49,593 nt of DNA from contig CAZMGG010000028.1 of NCBI GenBank assembly GCA_964565715.1, positions 1 to 49,593 of the forward strand, read 5' to 3'. Below are positions 24,035 to 30,838 of the stretch, piece after piece. Source of the DNA: CAZMGG01 sp964565715 (GTDB lineage: Bacteria; Planctomycetota; UBA1135; UBA2386). Below the pieces are notes generated by a model. It did no database searches. It saw only the letters and a list, made by a program, of their open reading frames with translations, and was not told the DNA's origin. Each line of letters begins with the position of its first letter. The stretch's first letter is position 1. Both the position numbers and the translations under genes were made by a program.

Positions 24035-24466
24035 ATGGCAGCCAAGAAGTCGTCCCCGGTCATGGACTTCGTGACCGACTACCTGAAGAGCAACAAGTCC
24101 GCCACCTTCGCCGAGATCCGCGACGCCGCGGCCAAGAAGAAGCTGAAGGTCTATCCCATCGTCTACGGCCGCGCCCAGGCGCTGCTCGGCATCGTCAAGT
24201 CGGCGCCGCGGGGCACCGGCAAGGCCGCCAAGGCCGCCAAGGCCGCGCAGGCCGCCAAAGCGAAGCCCGGCCGTCCCGCCGGCAAGCCCGGCCGCAAGCC
24301 GGGTCGGAAGCCCGGCCGCAAGCCCGGTCGCAGCGCTGCGCCGGCCGCCGACATGAGCTCGCTCGACGGCATCATCGCCGCGGTCAAGCAGAGCCAGCAG
24401 GATCGTGAGCGCTACCGCAACGTCCTGGTGAAGATCCAGGATCTGCTGGGCTCCGCCCTCGACTAG
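24035..24466 (+). CDS. Histone H1-like / AT-hook-like basic DNA-binding protein
   Basis: This is a 143-residue protein starting at ATG 24035. The N-terminal part (VMDFVTDYLKSNKSATFAEI, then KKKLKVYPIVYGRAQAL) reads like a small winged-helix domain. Residues about 63-100 are a basic repeat tail: four alanine/lysine units (AKAAKAAQAAK) and then GRPAGKPGRKPGR with four tandem KPGR units, resembling AT-hook GRP cores and H1 tails. The C-terminus (DGIIAAVKQSQQDRERYRNV) is a predicted coiled-coil, perhaps for oligomerisation. It is probably an abundant nucleoid protein. Its TAG overlaps the stop of the convergent aminotransferase gene within a shared CTAG. Confidence 0.75.
   Translation: MAAKKSSPVMDFVTDYLKSNKSATFAEIRDAAAKKKLKVYPIVYGRAQALLGIVKSAPRGTGKAAKAAKAAQAAKAKPGRPAGKPGRKPGRKPGRKPGRSAAPAADMSSLDGIIAAVKQSQQDRERYRNVLVKIQDLLGSALD
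24221..24331 (+). repeat. Coding tandem repeats (9-bp and 12-bp units)
   Basis: Four 9-bp units related to AAGGCCGCC run from 24221 to 24256, and four 12-bp units related to AAGCCCGGCCGC run from 24284 to 24331. They encode Lys-Ala-Ala and Lys-Pro-Gly-Arg units in the basic tail of the H1-like protein. The 12-bp units differ only at a few synonymous positions, as expected for recent slippage expansion. Confidence 0.8.
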
Positions 24467-25371
24467 CGTTCCGCGGGGCGCAGCAGCGCCGCCAGCTCCG
24501 GCTGATGCACCTCCCGCAGCAAGCTGCGGGCGAAGCCGCCGAAGCTCGCCGCCAGGGCCCGCGTGCGTGGCCCTGGCCGCCCGTCGCCGACGGGCCGCCC
24601 GTTCAGCACGGTCACCGCGTTGACATCGCGCAGCGTGCTCGACAGGAAGATCTCGTCGGCCCCGGCCAGTTCGTCGGCGGTGAAGTCCCGTTCCGCGCAG
24701 CGCTGACCCGTGGCCGTCGCGTGCCGCAGCAGCAGCGCCCGGGTCACGCCCGCCAGGATCCCCGCCGACAGCGGCGGCGTGACCAGCTCGCCGTCCAGCA
24801 CCGCGAACACGTTGGCGGTGCTGGCCTCGGTGACGTGGCCCGCCGCATTGAGCATCAGGCAGTCGGTGGCGCCGCGCCGCTTCGCCTCGGCCAGCGCCAG
24901 GACGTTGTTCAGGTAGTTGCCGCTCTTCACCGCCGGCGGCAGGGCCCGAGCGTCGTTGCGCAGCCGGTCGACGATCGCCAGGTGCACCGGCTGCCACGTC
25001 GTCGCCGGCAGGTCGCGGACCAGGATCACCCAGGTCGGCGGTCCCGCCACCTGCCCCAGGTCGATGTTGGGCGCCCGGCCGGTGCCGCGGCTGACCACGA
25101 TGCGGACGTAGCTCTCGGCGTTGCCCGCCTGCGCCATCGTGTCGCGGATCCGGGTCATGATCGTCCGGTCGTCCAGGTCCAGATCGAGCAGGATCCCCGC
25201 CGCCGAGGCCCGCAGGCGGTCGAGGTGCTCGCGCCAGGCGAACGGCTGCCCATCGAGGGTCCGGATCACCTCGTACACCGAGTCGCCGAACAGGAAGCTT
25301 CTGTCCAGAACGGAGATGCGCGCGTCGGCCTCGGGACCCACGACGCCGTCCAGGTTGCACAGGTTGGCCAT
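24463..25371 (-). CDS. Class IV PLP aminotransferase (branched-chain / D-amino-acid transaminase-like)
   Basis: This is a 302-residue protein starting at ATG 25371. The fold-type IV features are present: N-terminal DRSFLFGDSVYEVIRTLDG, catalytic Lys in LPPAVKSGNYLNNVLALAEA (about residue 150), and Glu in GHVTEASTANVF (about 185), followed by GILAGVTRALLL and DEIFLSSTLRDVNAV. It could be a branched-chain aminotransferase, a D-amino-acid transaminase or a 4-amino-4-deoxychorismate lyase; sequence alone does not decide. It is divergent from purF, with 35 bp between start codons, and shares a CTAG stop with the H1-like gene. Confidence 0.85.
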   Translation of the reverse strand: MANLCNLDGVVGPEADARISVLDRSFLFGDSVYEVIRTLDGQPFAWREHLDRLRASAAGILLDLDLDDRTIMTRIRDTMAQAGNAESYVRIVVSRGTGRAPNIDLGQVAGPPTWVILVRDLPATTWQPVHLAIVDRLRNDARALPPAVKSGNYLNNVLALAEAKRRGATDCLMLNAAGHVTEASTANVFAVLDGELVTPPLSAGILAGVTRALLLRHATATGQRCAERDFTADELAGADEIFLSSTLRDVNAVTVLNGRPVGDGRPGPRTRALAASFGGFARSLLREVHQPELAALLRPAER

Positions 25372-25406
25372 TCCGGCGGGGATGGTAAGCTGCGTCCCTC
25401 TGCAAC

Positions 25407-26864
25407 ATGTGCGGCTTCATCTCGATCTTCGGGCCCGAGGGCCAGGACGTGCTTCCCGACGTCCTGTCCGGGCTTCTCGCGATCCAGCATCGCGGCCAGG
25501 ACGCGGCCGGCGTCGTCACCTTCCGCGACAAGTTCCAGGCCAAGAAGGGCCTCGGCCTGGTCCGCGAGGTGTTCCACGAGAAGCACCTCCAGCGCCTGCG
25601 CGGCCACCTGGGCGTCGGCCACGTGCGCTACCCGACGGTCGGCCTCGGCGATGACGCCGACGTGCAGCCGTTCTGGCTCGACTTCCCGGTGGGCGTGGCG
25701 ATGGCCCACAACGGCAACGTCACCAACTTCCACGAGCTGAAGCGCACCTACTTCGCCGACCGCCACGTGCGGCTCGCCTCCAGCTGCGACCTGGAGGCCG
25801 TGCTCTACGTGTTCGCCGACCGGCTGATCCACCGGCCCAACACCCAGATCACGCCGGACGACATCCGCACCGCCACCCGCGAAGTGTTCGACCGCGTCAA
25901 GGGCGCCTACTCGGTGGTCGGCATCGTCGCCGGCGCCGGCATGTTCGCCTTCCGCGATCCGTTCGGCATCAAGCCCTGCATCCTCGGCAAGCGCGAGACG
26001 CCCGAAGGCACCTGGTACGCCGTCGCCTCCGAGTCGGTGGTGCTCGACGTCGCCGGCTACCAGATCGTGCGCGACCTCAGGGCCGGCGAGTCCCTCTGGA
26101 TCGGCCAGGACCGGAAGCCGGTCTTCATGCAGGTCGGCCAGCAGCCCCACCGCCCCTGCATCTTCGAACACGTCTACTTCGCGCGGCCGGACAGCACGCT
26201 GGACGGCACCTCGGTCTACCAGGCGCGCATCTCGCTCGGCAAGCAGCTCGCCGACGAGTGGCGCAAGACCGGCCTGCAGGCCGACGTCGTCATCCCGGTG
26301 CCCGAATCGTCGCGCACCGCCGCCCAGGCGATGGCCGAGGACCTCGGCATCCCCTACCGCGAGGGCTTCGTCAAGAACCGCTACGTCGGCCGCACCTTCA
26401 TCATGCCGAACGACAAGGCCCGCCGGGACTCGGTGCGCCACAAGCTCAACCCGATCCAGGCCGAGTTCCAGGGCAAGCAGGTGCTGATCGTCGACGACTC
26501 CATCGTGCGCGGCAACACCAGCCGGCAGATCGTCAAGATCGCGCGGCAGATGGGCGCCACCAAGGTCTACCTGGCCTCCTACTCGCCGCCCCTGCTGTTC
26601 CCGTGCCCCTACGGCATCGACATGTCCACCAAGCGCGAGTTCATCGCCCGTGGCCGCACCCACGAGGAGGTGGCCAAGGAACTCGGCGCCGACCACGTGC
26701 TCTACCAGGGCATCGACGAGATGGTGGCGGCGGTGCGCAAGGCGGGGGTGGGCAGCACCACCTTCTGCAAGGCCTGCTTCGAGGGCGAGTATCCGACCGG
26801 CGACATCACCGAGGCGATGCTGGCGGACATCGAGCAGGACCGGATCGCGGCGAACGTCGAGTAG
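25407..26864 (+). CDS. purF: Amidophosphoribosyltransferase
   Basis: This is a 485-residue protein starting at ATG 25407. Cys2 (MCGFISIFGPEGQD) is the glutaminase nucleophile exposed after Met removal. The Ntn domain shows AIQHRGQDAAGVV, LGVGHVRYPTVG, MAHNGNVTNF and FRDPFGIKP. The phosphoribosyltransferase half has PVPESSRTAAQAMA and the PRPP loop VLIVDDSIVRGNTS. C-terminal Cys residues (TTFCKACFEGEYP, LLFPCPYGIDM) resemble the iron-sulfur ligands of the B. subtilis-type enzyme, together with the Cys near RPCIFEHVYFARPDS. It makes phosphoribosylamine, the first committed step of purine synthesis. No other pur genes are adjacent. Confidence 0.96.
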   Translation: MCGFISIFGPEGQDVLPDVLSGLLAIQHRGQDAAGVVTFRDKFQAKKGLGLVREVFHEKHLQRLRGHLGVGHVRYPTVGLGDDADVQPFWLDFPVGVAMAHNGNVTNFHELKRTYFADRHVRLASSCDLEAVLYVFADRLIHRPNTQITPDDIRTATREVFDRVKGAYSVVGIVAGAGMFAFRDPFGIKPCILGKRETPEGTWYAVASESVVLDVAGYQIVRDLRAGESLWIGQDRKPVFMQVGQQPHRPCIFEHVYFARPDSTLDGTSVYQARISLGKQLADEWRKTGLQADVVIPVPESSRTAAQAMAEDLGIPYREGFVKNRYVGRTFIMPNDKARRDSVRHKLNPIQAEFQGKQVLIVDDSIVRGNTSRQIVKIARQMGATKVYLASYSPPLLFPCPYGIDMSTKREFIARGRTHEEVAKELGADHVLYQGIDEMVAAVRKAGVGSTTFCKACFEGEYPTGDITEAMLADIEQDRIAANVE

Positions 26865-26872
26865 CTAAAAAT

Positions 26873-26909
26873 CCAGGAAATCCGGAAGTCGACCTTCACG
26901 ATTTCCTGG
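26873..26909. promoter_or_regulatory. Inverted repeat between purF and the DUF4143 ATPase gene
   Basis: CCAGGAAATC (26873-26882) and GATTTCCTGG (26900-26909) are perfect 10-bp inverted arms with a 17-bp spacer. They lie 9 bp after the purF stop and 13 bp before GTG 26923, in a short AT-richer patch. There is no T-run after it, so it is a poor intrinsic terminator. An operator for the ATPase gene, or a purF 3'-end stem, are both possible. Confidence 0.5.
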
Positions 26910-26922
26910 TATTCTCCGGTTT

Positions 26923-28080
26923 GTGCTCGCTCGACCGCATCACCTGGGGGCCCTGCAGGACCTCCTCCGACAGTTCCCTGTCGTGGCCCTCCTGGGAGCA
27001 CGCCAGGTCGGCAAGACCACTCTCGCCGAGGCCCTGATCGCCGGCACCTCCGGCCCCGCGGTGAGCTTCGACCTCGAGGATCCGACCGATCGCGACCGGC
27101 TCGCCGACCCGAAGCTCGCCCTGGAACCGCTGCGGGGTCTGGTGGTGATCGACGAGGTGCAGCACCTGCCCGCGGTGTTCCCGCTGCTGCGCGTGCTGGC
27201 CGACCGTCCCAAGCAGCCCGCCCGCTTCCTGCTGCTCGGCAGCGCTACCCCGGATCTGGTGGCCCGCTCCAGCGAGTCACTGGCCGGTCGCATCGCCTTC
27301 CACGAACTGCCCCCCTTCGACCTGCAGGAGGTCGGCGCCGCTGTCTGGCGGACCCTCTGGCAGCGCGGCGGCTACCCCAGGTCGTTCCTCGCCGGCAGCG
27401 ATGCCGACAGTCACCGCTGGCGACAGGCGTTCACCCGCACCTACCTCGAGCGCGATCTCCCCGAACTCGGCATCCGCATCCCGAGCGGCACCATCCGTCG
27501 TTTCTGGACGATGCTCGCGCACTACCACGGCGAGACCTGGAACGGCGCCGAACTGGCGCGTGCCTTCGGTGTGTCGCAGCACACCATCCGCCGCTACCTG
27601 GACATCCTCTGCGGCACCTTCATGGTGCGTCGCCTGCAGCCATGGTTCGAGAACCTGGGCAAGCGCGAGGTTCGTTCACCGAAGACCTACCTCACCGACA
27701 GCGGCCTCCTGCACTTCCTCCTGGGCATCACCGACCCACAGGCCCTGTCGGGCCATCCCAAGGTGGGCGCGTCGTTCGAGGGCTTCGCCATCCAGCAGAT
27801 CGTCCAGGCCCTCCGCGCCGAGCCCGAGGAGTGCTTCTTCTGGGGCGTCCACACCGGCGCCGAACTGGACCTGCTGGTGGTGCGCGGCACGACCCGCCTT
27901 GGCTTCGAGATCAAGCACTCCTCGGCGCCGCGCCCGACCCGGAGCATGCGAACCGCCGTGGACACCCTGGGACTGCAGCGGCTCGACGTCGTCTATGCCG
28001 GTGACGAGGTGTTCCCCCTGGAAGATCGGATCCGCGCGGTCGGCATCGCGGCAGTGCCGGGCTCGCTGACGCCGCTGTGA
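26923..28080 (+). CDS. AAA ATPase with DUF4143 nuclease-like domain
   Basis: This is a 385-residue protein starting at GTG 26923. The N-terminal AAA module has Walker A GARQVGKTT (about residue 25) and Walker B GLVVIDEVQHLP (about 70), with sensor LLLGSATPDL. A helix-turn-helix follows (NGAELARAFGVSQHTIRRYL, about 205-225), then DUF4143 (KTYLTDSGLLHFLLGI, FEGFAIQQIV) ending in a PD-(D/E)xK-like core (TGAELDLLVVRGTTRLGFEI, then KHS). These proteins are widespread, sporadically distributed and mostly uncharacterised; some are linked to mobile DNA or toxin-antitoxin contexts. Here it stands alone behind an inverted repeat, converging on a glycosyltransferase gene 6 bp away. Confidence 0.88.
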   Translation: MLARPHHLGALQDLLRQFPVVALLGARQVGKTTLAEALIAGTSGPAVSFDLEDPTDRDRLADPKLALEPLRGLVVIDEVQHLPAVFPLLRVLADRPKQPARFLLLGSATPDLVARSSESLAGRIAFHELPPFDLQEVGAAVWRTLWQRGGYPRSFLAGSDADSHRWRQAFTRTYLERDLPELGIRIPSGTIRRFWTMLAHYHGETWNGAELARAFGVSQHTIRRYLDILCGTFMVRRLQPWFENLGKREVRSPKTYLTDSGLLHFLLGITDPQALSGHPKVGASFEGFAIQQIVQALRAEPEECFFWGVHTGAELDLLVVRGTTRLGFEIKHSSAPRPTRSMRTAVDTLGLQRLDVVYAGDEVFPLEDRIRAVGIAAVPGSLTPL

Positions 28081-28086
28081 GCCGGC

Positions 28087-28995
28087 CTACCCGCCCGCCG
28101 ATCCCTCGCCCCGCCAGCGCAGCTTCGGCACCAGCAGCAGGGCCTCCCGGGCGATCCTGGCGTCCATCTTCGACTGGCCGACCCGCCGGTCGACGAAGTG
28201 GATCGGGATCTCGCGCACGGCGAAGCCCGCCCGCCCCATCCGGAACACCATCTCGATCTGGAAGGCGTAGCCCTTGCCGTTCACCCGGCTCAGGTCCAGC
28301 TTCGCCAGCGCCGCCGTGTGGTAGCAGCGGAAGCCGCCGGTCATGTCGCGCACGCCCGAGGTGAGCCACGTCCGCGCGTACAGGTTGGCGCCGCGGGACA
28401 GCATGCGCCGGCGCAGGTCCCAGCCGACCGTGTTGCCGCCCCGGACGTAGCGGGAGCCCAGCACCAGCGCGGCGTCCTGCGAGGCCGCGCACAACCGCGG
28501 CAGGTCCCACGGCGCGTGCGAGAAGTCGGCGTCCATCTCGAAAACGCGCTCGTAGCCCCGCCCGATGGCGTCGGCGAAGCCCGCCAGGTAGGCGGTGCCG
28601 AGCCCCTGCTTGCCCTGCCGGTGCAGCACGCGCACCCGCGGATCGGCTTCGGCCATCGCGTCCGCCATCCGGCCGGTGCCGTCCGGCGAACCGTCGTCGA
28701 CCACCAGCACGTCGGTGTCGAGGAACGCGAGCACGTCCCGCACCAGCGGCCGCAGGTTCTCGCGCTCGTTGTAGGTGGGGATGACCACGAGGCAGCGCCA
28801 GGGGAAGGCGTGCGGGCGGCTCGGCAGGGGGCCCCGGCCCTCGGCGACCCCGGCGCGCGCGGCGGCCAGCGCCGCCGCCGGGTCCTGGCCGTCCAGGATC
28901 ACCAGGCTGCTGCTGTCGGCGCCGGCGCGGATCCGTTCCTCCGCCTCGGCGAAGGTCGGGACGACCGTCAGGTCAGGGCTGGGTCGGGCTGGCAC
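28087..28995 (-). CDS. Family 2 glycosyltransferase (dolichol/polyprenyl-phosphate mannosyltransferase-like)
   Basis: This protein is about 302 residues if GTG 28995 is the start; the frame is open further upstream to 29133, overlapping the previous gene, but that part looks non-coding. Residues 1-55 are an unrecognised N-terminal extension (VILDGQDPAAALAAARAGVA). The catalytic GT-A domain follows: LVVIPTYNERENLRPLV, VLVVDDGSPDGTG, FEMDADFSHAPWDLPRL and LVLGSRYVRGGNTVGWDLRR. It probably transfers a sugar from a nucleotide donor to a polyprenyl phosphate. There is no C-terminal membrane domain. The O-methyltransferase gene lies about 109 bp upstream on the same strand and may be co-transcribed. 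Confidence 0.82.
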   Translation of the reverse strand: MPARPSPDLTVVPTFAEAEERIRAGADSSSLVILDGQDPAAALAAARAGVAEGRGPLPSRPHAFPWRCLVVIPTYNERENLRPLVRDVLAFLDTDVLVVDDGSPDGTGRMADAMAEADPRVRVLHRQGKQGLGTAYLAGFADAIGRGYERVFEMDADFSHAPWDLPRLCAASQDAALVLGSRYVRGGNTVGWDLRRRMLSRGANLYARTWLTSGVRDMTGGFRCYHTAALAKLDLSRVNGKGYAFQIEMVFRMGRAGFAVREIPIHFVDRRVGQSKMDARIAREALLLVPKLRWRGEGSAGG

Positions 28996-29104
28996 GGAGC
29001 GCCGGATTGTGGCACGGGCGGGGGGCTGGCGCACGGACGGCGTCCGGCCCCGTCGGGTCGCCGGGGGGCCTCCGTTCCGCCTCGCCTGCCTCCCCAATCC
29101 CAAC

Positions 29105-29764
29105 TCACCGTCGCCGGCCGACCCAGAACCCATCGCCGAGCGGCACCACCGCGAAGTCCCACTCCGAAGTGGCGGCGGCCATCACCGCGTGGAAACGGCG
29201 GATGCCGGCCACGCCCGGGTCGTCGCGCTCGGCGCCTTCCTCGAGCAGCCGGCCGAACGCCAGCGCGTTGTCCGCCAGCAACAGCCCGCCGGGCCGCAGC
29301 AGCCGCCGGCACTCGCGCAGGTACCCCGCATAGCCGTCCTTGTCCGCATCCAGGAACGCCGCGTCGAACCGGCCCGCCGGCAGCGTCGGCAGCACGTCGG
29401 CGCCGGCACCGGTGATCACCTCCACCCGATCCGGCACGTCGGACTTCGCCACCCATTCCCGGGCGAACGCCGCGTGCTTCGGCGACAGCTCGATGGTCGT
29501 CACCCGGCCGCCCGGGGGCAGCGCCCGGGCCATGCCGATCGCCGAGTAGCCGCCCAGCGTGCCGACCTCGACCACGGACCGCGCGCCGGCGAGCCCGAGC
29601 AGCACCTGGAAGAGCAGCACCTGCTGCCAGGCCACGTGGATCTCCGGCAGGCCCGCGGTCCGGGCGGCCGCCCGCAGGCCGGCGAGGAAGGGGTCCTCCG
29701 GCCGGTTGTGGCGTTCGAGGAATGCGAACTCGGCGGGGCCCACCGTCGTGCCGGTCTTGGACAT
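29105..29764 (-). CDS. SAM-dependent O-methyltransferase (caffeoyl-CoA OMT-like)
   Basis: This is a 219-residue protein starting at ATG 29764. It is a class I methyltransferase: motif I SVVEVGTLGGYSAIGMA, acidic motif II VTTIELSPKHAAFA, and FDAAFLDADKDGYAGYLREC carrying the D.D.K signature of the cation-dependent OMT family, then RRLLRPGGLLLADNALAFGR. It probably methylates a catechol-like hydroxyl group in the cytoplasm; the natural substrate is unknown. It is divergent from pyrE with only 29 bp between start codons, so the promoters overlap the opposite gene. It may be co-transcribed with the glycosyltransferase downstream. Confidence 0.88.
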   Translation of the reverse strand: MSKTGTTVGPAEFAFLERHNRPEDPFLAGLRAAARTAGLPEIHVAWQQVLLFQVLLGLAGARSVVEVGTLGGYSAIGMARALPPGGRVTTIELSPKHAAFAREWVAKSDVPDRVEVITGAGADVLPTLPAGRFDAAFLDADKDGYAGYLRECRRLLRPGGLLLADNALAFGRLLEEGAERDDPGVAGIRRFHAVMAAATSEWDFAVVPLGDGFWVGRRR

Positions 29765-29793
29765 GGCGCCACGTTACCGCTATCCATGCCGCG

Positions 29794-30357
29794 GTGACCC
29801 GCACCTTCGATCCCAAGACCGGCAAGGCCCGGCTGCTGTCCCTGGTCCGCGAGCGCGCCTACCGGGACGGTCTCGACATCACCCTGGCTTCGGGCAAGAA
29901 GTCGACCTTCTACATCAACGGCAAGAAGGTCACGCTGCACCCCGAGGGACTGTGGCTCACCGCCATGCTGATGCTGGAGCAGCTGAAGGCCCATCCGCAG
30001 ATCACCGCGGTGGGTGGCCTGACGATCGGCGCCGATCCGGTGGCCAGCGCCATCGCGGCGCTGTCGTGGACGACGGGGCAGGATCTGGAGGCGTTCCTGG
30101 TGCGCAAGGAGCCGAAGGGCCACGGCACCGGGTCGCGCATCGAGGGCGAACTGCACAAGGGCCAGCAGGTGGCGATCGTCGAGGACACGGTGACGACCGG
30201 CGGCTCGGCGCGGAAGGCCATCGAGGCGGTGCGCGAGGTGGGTGCGGTGCCGGTGGTGGTGCTGGCCATCGCCGATCGCGAGGACCCGGACGCCGATGGG
30301 TTCCGCCGGGAGTTCCAGGTGCGCCCGCTGCTGACCCTCACGGAGATCCGAGGCTGA
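29794..30357 (+). CDS. pyrE: Orotate phosphoribosyltransferase
   Basis: This is a 187-residue protein starting at GTG 29794, the only good start before the conserved region. Motifs: YRDGLDITLASGKKSTFYIN, GGLTIGADPVASAIAALS, FLVRKEPKGHGTGSRIEG (substrate-binding lysines) and the PRPP loop VAIVEDTVTTGGSARKAIEA. It converts orotate plus PRPP to OMP in pyrimidine synthesis. A possible promoter (TTGGAC 29757-29762, TATCCA 29781-29786, 18-bp spacer) would start transcription at or next to the GTG, implying a leaderless mRNA. The flavin reductase-like gene begins 1 bp after the stop, so they share an operon. Confidence 0.93.
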   Translation: MTRTFDPKTGKARLLSLVRERAYRDGLDITLASGKKSTFYINGKKVTLHPEGLWLTAMLMLEQLKAHPQITAVGGLTIGADPVASAIAALSWTTGQDLEAFLVRKEPKGHGTGSRIEGELHKGQQVAIVEDTVTTGGSARKAIEAVREVGAVPVVVLAIADREDPDADGFRREFQVRPLLTLTEIRG

Positions 30358-30358
30358 C

Positions 30359-30838
30359 ATGGAAGGCAAGGAAGGCATCGGCAGGGCGCTGGGACGGATC
30401 CCGAGCGGCCTGTTCATCGTCACCGCCGGGCGGGGCCAGGAGGCCACCGGCATGCTGGCGTCGTGGGTGCAGCAGGTGGGCTTCGAGCCGCCGGCGCTGT
30501 GCGTGGCGGTGAAGAAGGGGCGCCCGTTCGGCGACCTGATCCGCCGCGAGAGGGCGTTCTGCGTGGCGGTGCTGGACGAGAAGGGCAAGAGCGTGATGGC
30601 GCACTTCGCGCGCGGCTTCGATCCGGGCGAACCGGCGTTCGAGGGCGTCGCCGTGGCGCAGAGCAGTGCTGGCGTGCAATACCCCACGGCGGCGCAGGCG
30701 TGGCTCGGCTGCCGGCTGATCGGCGAGGTGGCGGACTGGAGCGACCACCTGGTGCTGTGCGGCGAGGTCACCGAGGGCGACGGAAGGCAGGATGTGGAGC
30801 CGCTGGTGCACGTGCGCAAGAACGGATTCAGCTACTGA
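30359..30838 (+). CDS. Flavin reductase-like FMN-binding domain protein
   Basis: This is a 159-residue protein starting at ATG 30359. It is a flavin-reductase/split-barrel FMN-binding domain: ALGRIPSGLFIVTAGRG, ATGMLASWVQQVGFEPPALC, VAVKKGRPFGDLIRRERAFC, AWLGCRLIGEVADWSDHLVL and LVHVRKNGFSY at the C-terminus. Relatives are NAD(P)H:flavin oxidoreductases or diflavin-like electron carriers. The next gene begins inside its stop (TGATG) and encodes a nitroreductase domain, also FMN-dependent, so the two may cooperate in a reductive reaction. Confidence 0.85.
   Translation: MEGKEGIGRALGRIPSGLFIVTAGRGQEATGMLASWVQQVGFEPPALCVAVKKGRPFGDLIRRERAFCVAVLDEKGKSVMAHFARGFDPGEPAFEGVAVAQSSAGVQYPTAAQAWLGCRLIGEVADWSDHLVLCGEVTEGDGRQDVEPLVHVRKNGFSY

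Noticed and set aside
24221..24331. CRISPR-like short repeats
   Set aside because: The units are 9 and 12 bp, directly adjacent without spacers, and lie in frame in a coding tail.
26873..28080. Insertion sequence or transposon around the DUF4143 gene
   Set aside because: There is no transposase, the inverted repeat does not flank the gene on both sides, and no target duplication is visible.
28996..29133. N-terminal extension of the glycosyltransferase to 29133
   Set aside because: It would overlap the O-methyltransferase by 29 bp, and its Arg/Gly/Pro-rich translation does not look like protein; GTG 28995 is a better start, with moderate confidence.
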